In this document: positions 57,401 to 64,000 of the stretch, piece after piece
Layout: each line of letters opens with the position of its first letter
How positions within the stretch are numbered: the first letter of the stretch is position 1
NCBI RefSeq assembly: GCF_964355755.1
Contig: NC_092673.1
Coordinates: forward strand, 36,031,648-36,095,647
Direction of reading: 5' to 3'
Length of the DNA stretch: 64,000 nucleotides
Source of the DNA: Antedon mediterranea
Taxonomy: Eukaryota > Echinodermata > Crinoidea > Comatulida > Antedonidae
Program-made: the position numbers and the translations under genes
The notes under the pieces: generated by a model
The model's database searches: none
Seen by the model: the letters and a program-made list of their open reading frames with translations, nothing else
Told to the model about the DNA's origin: nothing

Positions 57401-60400
57401 AACCATCAATGGCAATACAAAGTAATTGGAGCAAATACAGATAATTTTGAGAGACCGTACATACAAGTTTTTGATTTATGATTTATGTACCGATAATAAC
57501 TACAGCAAGATGTCAAAAGAAAATATTGTGGTGTGTTGAAATTTAATTTATGTACAGTACAGTACAGTATTTATTTATTTATTTATTTAAATATTTATTT
57601 TTTTTATTCATACTAATGTGTATTTAAAATTGTACTAATCCATATAAAACACATTCATTTCTTGGCTACTAAATAATTTAAGTTAAAACATAGCACCACA
57701 TTCTGTACGATTTATTAGACATAGACTAGAGTGGACTTCCTGTGTAAAACGAAGGCAGCTGAACATGCTGGTTGATTGATCACAAGTTCCATGGCAACAG
57801 AAAATATAACAAATTTAAATTTACACATTTTCTGCATTGTTGTTTACCGCTTTACGTGAGGACAATATTGCAATGTGGTTTATTTTGTTTACTATACAAA
57901 ATTATTTCATTTCACAATTTTAAGTGTTAGCATTTTATTATTTGTTCTCAAAATCCTGCTTCTAACCTATTTACGTACTACAGTTTGTTTAACAGAAGAA
58001 ACTTATCCTATTATTTTAGAGTGAGTGAGCACTTGTATCAGAGTTATTGTGATCATTATGGCTACCACCTGCAAATAATTAAATTTTGTTCTAATAGGGT
58101 CACCTGTACTCACTAGCTCTTTGCCTATTGGAAGCAGCCGAATTTAATTTACCAGCAGAACAACAAGTTGAGATAAGTAATGGACTTCTTGGGTTAGTAA
58201 CTCTAATGACCCTAGATGATCCTTCAAGAAGACCATGTTATGAGGAAATTATTACCACATGTGTAACTCATCTTGAAGACAAATCATCTCAGGAAATTTG
58301 TAGAAAACTATCTTCAATTGGAAAAAGTGTCAAATCACAAGAAATTAATTGTAAGTTACTTTATTGAATAGTTGTACACATGATGAAATGAAAAATGGGT
58401 TTATTTAATCCGCACATTAAATGTTTTAGATTAGGAATAAATTTGGCTTGTTTACCAGTAGCTATTTTCTTTAAATTTCAGCACAACATAGGAGAAGTAC
58501 CATTGGAGAAGATGGCAATGATCAAAGTGTTTCACAAGTAGAAAAGTATCTACACCAAATCAAACTGAATGAAAATTTAGGGGAACATTCAAAGAAAGTT
58601 GCAATACAAGATGATTTTGAAGAACTAATTGAGGACACCATGACCTCTAAGGAGGACGGAAAAAAATCTGGTGCATATGATACTCTTTCACAAAGGGCTC
58701 AGGAAATACTCAAGGAGATCTATTCAGGCACAGAAACTCCACAAGATTCTGTATCATGTTTAAAGTCTGAAGAAACTTCACCAATTGAAGGCCAAACTGC
58801 TACAAAAGAAACATTACCAAAGCAGGTCTTGTCTATTGCTAACATTTTACAAAATAGAGCATTATTAAGAGAATCAAACACGTTCAGAAAATATTCCAGC
58901 AGTAATGATATTTCTACACAATTTGTACATAATAGTGATAGAAAGAACATTGAATGTCTTGAAAAATCTTGGAATGAAAAAGATTATTTGGATTCACCTA
59001 CTAAAATCACTAAAACCAATGAACAGCTTTGTGAACAATCAGGAAGAAAGTTACAACCTTCAACAACTCAGCATAATTGGAAAAAAAGTTTACATTTACA
59101 CACAACTAGGAATGAAACTAATTTGTGTGATGGAGAGGAAAGTATTCCAGAAAATGAGGAAAAAGTTAAGCATTCAATCTGTTCAAAAGAACATGGTGAA
59201 GAATTTGTTGTGCATGACCCCAGTTCCTCATCTGATTTACCAAATCCAGTGTCATTTAAAAGAACCACATACTCACACAGTATGTTTCACAAACATTCTT
59301 CATTAAATAAAGAAAGGGATGCTTTTAATGCAGGTCCAAGAGTAAGTGGTAGATTAAAGACAAACAGCATACATTCTTCAATGATGTCGGAAGAATGTAT
59401 TGAAGATAAAGGAAGAGCTACACTTCCACAGGCCTACTCTTCTAAAGCCACACATTTTACTCCTATTGTGATCTCTTCAGATAAATCTAAGACTGAAGTA
59501 AAGCAGAACACGTCACCAGTTAGTGTTGTCAAGTTGAAGGCTAAAATTGCAATGGAGGCAATAAAGAAAGGTCCTCAAATTCCAAAGAAGGTTCCACCAC
59601 CTGCTACCATGCTTACTGATCTGGAAAATGATGCCGCAAATGAGGATAGTAATTTTTCAGAAAATATAAGTCACTCCAACCAGGATAAACCAATTATACC
59701 AACAAGTATTGATTCATTATTAATTGTTGAACATATGGAACAGTCTTTTGCTGGTACTCAAAGTAATGGAAATAAACAACATGAACAAGATTTACATTAT
59801 GAGTCTATTGTACCTTTAACATCAACCTCTTTTAAACCAGTCAACAAAATAGATACTGGTGATGCATTCAACAACTCAGAAACTTTAAAACATAACCACA
59901 TGCTATCTGATTCAACAACCATGGAAAATGAAACAAAATCACCCGGAGAAGAGGCAGCTTCTGTCTCAATGCATGGGTTTAGACAGAATACGGCTTCTAA
60001 CTTATTAAGGCCATCATTTGCTTCTTTGACGTTTCCAGTTGCCACTTCTGTGCAATCATTAATTCCTGCCATTCCTGTTTCAAATTTGGTCCATGCAGTT
60101 CCTTTCAATTTACCATCAACTCAAAGAATGGCATCAACAGTTCAAAAGACACCAGTCAATAATGTTTTGTTACGACCAACAGTTCCTTCTTTAGGTGGAT
60201 TATCTTCAAAAACACAACCTGCCAGTAAGGAAATAATTCACCAATTACCAAATATCTCTGGTCCTATGCAAATTTGTCAAGATCCACATACTGGATTCTT
60301 CCATATAATTCCAGTTGAAATTCCAGGAACTGGCACAGTACCTATATTACAGTCTTCCTTTGCACCAGATGTTGAAGCAGTTTCACCAAACACTTTGAAT

Positions 60401-62714
60401 TGCTCGTTATCACCAATTTCCACAAAAGAAATTCCGACTACATTCTCAGCTAAAACTGATCTTACAGGTTTACATAGTTCAGCATTTCGTCCAATTGAGC
60501 CACATTCAAATAAAACAAACACAATTGCCACTAACAGTTCATCTTTCATTGCACACAAATCTTCCAAACATGCCAAAGACTACTTGCAAACTGGTAAAAC
60601 AAAAAGTACTGGTACTAACAAAGATATAAGTAAAAAGGAGTATCGTAAAAAGTTGGACAAGAAGGTTTTAGTAGTTTCAAAGTTACCTTACAGAAAAGTC
60701 AATCATGAAACTGACTCTGAAAGTAGTGAATCCACATACCATGATCCAAATGTACGTATGCCAAGGTACATGAAAAGAACAGTTAAGTCAAATCATGGTT
60801 TTCAGGAATCTGAGAAATGTCGTAGTAAATCACAAGGTCGAACATTAAGAAAGGAACGAGAACGAAGTAAATCACGAGAGCGTGCAAAATCATTAGACAG
60901 AAAATCACATGAGAAACTTGTTGGACCTGAAACAAAAGTTGTAGTAAAACCTGTTCATAAACTTAGCCAAGATAAACTTGAGAAAAGGACAAAAATGGAA
61001 GATGTCGATGATACAAAGCCAATAGATGCTTCTAATTCACCAACATCTGTATCAATTGTATCACGTGATAGTGGAGTTCATATGAGATATAGCCATTCAA
61101 GTGGTGAAGATGCAACAGGACTTACGGTTTATAATCCTCTGAAAGATGCATTAGCTGGTAACAATATGTTAAGAAAAGTTGTAAAATTGGTCAGAGTTGC
61201 TTTTGCGTTTGATGGGTATTTAGAAAATGGTGTTGAAGACTTACAAATGGGTAAGTTTGTTTTAATTTTGTATCTTCTAATAATTAAATTGTTTACATTT
61301 TCTAATAACAGTCAAATTTAAATTTGTTGGTTTACTGTTCAGGCGAGTATATTGTATCCCTTGCACACTTGAGATGGATGACTTTTGTCAGTGCAATAAC
61401 AGAGAAGTTTTGTGACCTTTACTGGGAAGAGGATTTACTGGAAAGTCTTTATGAAGTGGTGAATGGCAGTTTGCCAAGAAAGTCACAGAAGTAAGTATTT
61501 TAACTGCTACTATGTTATAATAAATTTTAATGATTTTCTTATAAAAACTTAATGAATGTTATTATGATGTTTACTGGTAAAGTAGCAGACCAATGCAAAT
61601 GGTTGGCATATTCTGTATGAACCCTCTTCTGTAGATTTTTTAGTCAAACGTTGAATAGATAAAATTACATTTTTTTTTCAGACCTCTTGCTATGAGCCCA
61701 AGTAGACCAAGACGTAAAACAGAACCAATCATTTTATCACCTAGCAATACACCAGACAATCTTGACAGTGATGACAATGCTTCAATTATTGATGATCTTC
61801 TTCCGGCAGACAACACTTTCATCAAAAAAGGAACCAAGAATAGCAAAATACTAAGATCTAATGTTGTTGCTCATGCTGAATTGTTTAAAAGACAACAAAA
61901 ACCAAAGAGTAAAAAATCTAATGACAAGACAACCAAAGTAAAAGGAGTAGATCCTAAGGATTTAACAGACAAATTGAGTGAGCTTGAGAAAAACACGAAA
62001 GATAGATTAGATGATGCACCTGTAGTCACCTCACGACAGAAGAAAAGACATAAAAATCATAAGCACAATGATAAAAATGTACAAGAACCAATGGAACCCA
62101 TTCCAGAAAAAAGTAAAGAATCAACTACAGAAAGTAAGAGCTTAGATTTCAGGCAACATGACCTTAGCAAATCTATGAGTAGTATTGCAAGTGGTTCTTC
62201 TTTTGGGTCTTCATCAAAAAGTTTGCAGGATTCCAGAGATCGATCAAAATCTGGGAGTTATGTTGCAAGCGAAGGATCAGTAAAGTCAGCAAGTACAGAA
62301 AACTGTGGAAAAGAACACATTTTACAGACTCATAGAAAGCCAAAGATGTTGGCAACATCATTACCAAATCCAACAACTCTTGTACGGCACAGTTCAGAAT
62401 CCAGTTCCAGTTCTGGTACGGCAACCAAGTATAAACTAAAGTCCATCATGTTCAATCACAGACTTACAAAGGCTGATAGTTCTCTATCTCTGATTAGTGG
62501 AGCATCTTTAACAAATACTAAAGGTCTTGTTGATTCTAAAACAGACTCTATTTTATCATTGCCAAGCTCTGTGTCAACTGGGGATAATTCTCAACTTCTG
62601 TTGAATGCTGGTGTCATGTATGGTGATTTGGCTGTAGATCCAATTGTTGAGGATTACACAAACAAACTGGTTGTTAACTGTGAAACACAGCAAGGTATTG
62701 AAGTTAAAATAGGG
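54410..62714 (+). CDS. KNDC1: KNDC1-like KIND-domain protein, 5' part (continues beyond window)
   Basis: Exons 54435 (or ATG at 54410)-54668, 56268-56326, 58098-58350, 58482-61250, 61343-61490 and 61682-62714, all with matching phases. The first three make a KIND domain: EEEELNVLSDILYSHGR, LWAVCKES, YLCPETIAF, YLPPEYEICGASFEGHLYSL, MTLDDPSRRPCYEEI and CRKLSSIGKSV. This closely follows the first KIND domain of KNDC1 (very-KIND), a brain RasGEF that binds MAP2. The 2.8-kb exon is Ser/Thr-rich and probably disordered, with an RS-like basic stretch (KERERSKSRERAKSLDRK). Next comes a structured segment (FAFDGYLENGVEDLQMGEYI, LRWMTFVSAITEKFCDLYWE). The last exon is again polar. Only one KIND domain is seen, whereas vertebrate KNDC1 has two. 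Any RasGEF domains would lie to the right. The first exon start is uncertain. Confidence 0.8.
54669..56267 (+). other. KNDC1-like intron 1
   Basis: AT-rich. A 28-bp unit (AAGTTAGTAGCATAACATTT core) is repeated three times at 55239-55320. Nothing else is seen. Confidence 0.65.
56327..58097 (+). other. KNDC1-like intron 2
   Basis: Holds the family 1 MITE at 56400-56744. The rest is AT-rich and featureless, with a TTTA microsatellite near 57565-57600. Confidence 0.65.
56400..56744. mobile_element. MITE with inverted ends and TTAA borders (family 1, copy B)
   Basis: Starts TTAAGATGTATTGTCCTCC and ends GGGGGACAATATATCTTTAA. It shares several long interior segments with 44652-44971, for example TGGTCAAAGTGAATAACT. 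Confidence 0.78.
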
Positions 62715-62744
62715 GTAAGTTATTATTATTTATATTTTTCTAAA

Positions 62745-63535
62745 CACCATAAATGTATGGTATCGTATCCGGATATTCACCCCCTGGACATTTACCTCCC
62801 GGAAAACTACTCCCCCCCCGGACAACAACCACCTGGACCACTACCCCCTTAGGACAACTACCCCTTTAGGACAGCTACCCCCCGGACAAATACCCCCTTA
62901 GGACAACTACCCTTTTAGGACAGCTACCCCCGGACAAATACCCCCCGGACAACTACCCCCTTAGGACAACTACCCCCTTAGGACAACTACCCCCTGGACA
63001 ACTACCCCCCGGACAATTACCCCCTAGGAACAATTACCCCCTAGGAACAATTATCCCCCGGACAATTACCTTCCCCCCCCCCCCCGGGTAATTACCCCGC
63101 GGACAACTACCTCTGACACAATACTCCCCGTAGGACAACTACTTCCTGGACAATACTCCGAGGGCAAATAATCTTTTAGGACAACTACCTCCGTAGGACA
63201 ACTAACCCCTGGACAACTACCCCCGGACAATTACCCCCTAGGAACAATTACCCCCTAGGAACAATTACCCCTTGACAATTACCCCCGGACAATTCCCCCC
63301 CCCCCCCCTCGGGTAATTACCCCGCGGACAACTGCCTCTGACACAATACTCCCCATAGGACAACTACCTCCTGGACCTGGACAATACTCCGAGGGCAAAT
63401 AATCTTTTAGGACAACTACCTCCGTAGGACAACTAACCCCTGGACAACTACCACCCAGAAAACTATACCTTTAGAACAACTAACCCCCGGACGGACAACT
63501 ACCACCCAGACCATTCAACAACCTGACTCTGCAAC
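62745..63535. repeat. C-rich degenerate satellite in the last visible KNDC1-like intron
   Basis: Variants of a roughly 14-17-bp unit (GGACAACTACCCC with CTTAG or CCCGG spacers) from just after the 62714 donor. At least one higher-order repeat of about 230 bp exists: the block around 63087-63240 recurs at 63310-63450. C runs occur at 63070-63083 and 63297-63308. Confidence 0.92.
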
Positions 63536-64000
63536 AGCGTATAATAAGAATTAATAACTATATTTTATTTCGTTACTTTGACGAATTACTATTCATTATT
63601 GTAAACAAAAGTAAAAGATTGAACATAAATATAGCCTGGTATAAACTGAAGATTGTCACACATGATCATAGGATAGTCGAACGTATTATATAGTACTCCC
63701 TGTATTTACTGTAAAGACTGGGTTCGCTAATAATAATAATAATTTTTGCGTCAGGACAATGCTTCGATAACCACTGGTCTTAAAAGAATTAATTTTTGTC
63801 TCAAATTTGTCATTTGTATTTTTGTACACTTGAAGAATAATATCACTTTTGATATTTGACCTCAATGTTCACTCACCGAATAAACGGCGATCTTTAAATA
63901 AATTCCCCTCAAATAAACGGTGACCGTACCATGTCACTCCCATGACACATCATATGGAATAATCGGCGTCTATTTCCATTAGATTATACCCCCTCCCATT
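63536..64000. other. Intron or intergenic end of window
   Basis: AT-rich. AATTCGTCAAAGTAACGAA in complement near 63570-63586 resembles the hairpins at 2757 and 4280. No coding sequence is seen. Confidence 0.5.

Noticed and set aside
62715-62852. Proline-rich C-terminal extension of the last KNDC1-like frame
   Set aside because: It lies after a good GTAAGT donor and is the start of the C-rich satellite read through.

Overview
The window is AT-rich, intron-rich animal DNA crowded with tandem repeats and transposable elements. The genes point to an invertebrate deuterostome, with an echinoderm-like ambulacrarian as my best guess. The reasons are a Not-family homeobox gene, a KNDC1-like gene with a KIND domain, a UBLCP1 orthologue, BEL/Pao and CR1/L2-like retroelements, and many MITEs. 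The species cannot be fixed from the sequence alone.

Layout. Bases 1-2556 hold a non-LTR retrotransposon with an inverted 5' part: a long reverse-transcriptase frame on the minus strand runs off the left edge, and the missing endonuclease piece lies next to it on the plus strand. Bases 2557-4320 are old repeats. UBLCP1 (plus, seven coding exons, 4743-14660) follows; its second intron carries a nearly intact, young BEL/Pao LTR retrotransposon in antisense (5804-12228, 207-bp LTRs, 5-bp target duplication). Convergent to UBLCP1 is a ten-exon minus-strand gene (28134-16106) for an 876-residue adaptor: N-terminal PH domain, long proline-rich middle with a YxNx site, and PDZ-like C-terminal modules resembling PLEKHS1/PDZPH1. 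Its reading frame ends inside a 60-bp satellite whose units carry a perfect nuclear-receptor DR1 site.

Bases 28.2-48.3 kb contain no gene I can support but hold many tandem arrays (37- to 105-bp units), a hammerhead-ribozyme-like core of Penelope type and a TTAA-flanked MITE. At 48477-50989 lies the Not homeobox gene (plus, three exons, Eh1 repressor motif plus homeodomain) with a TATA box and CCAAT boxes. From 54.4 kb to the right edge is the 5' part of a KNDC1-like gene (plus): KIND domain, a 2.8-kb exon of low-complexity sequence, and a conserved helical region; any RasGEF domain would lie outside the window. The right end is an intronic C-rich degenerate satellite.

The genes do not form a pathway: one nuclear phosphatase regulating the proteasome, one membrane/signalling adaptor, one developmental transcription factor, and one Ras-type signalling/cytoskeletal protein. 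The unusual content is mainly in the mobile elements and in repeats that touch coding or splice boundaries.
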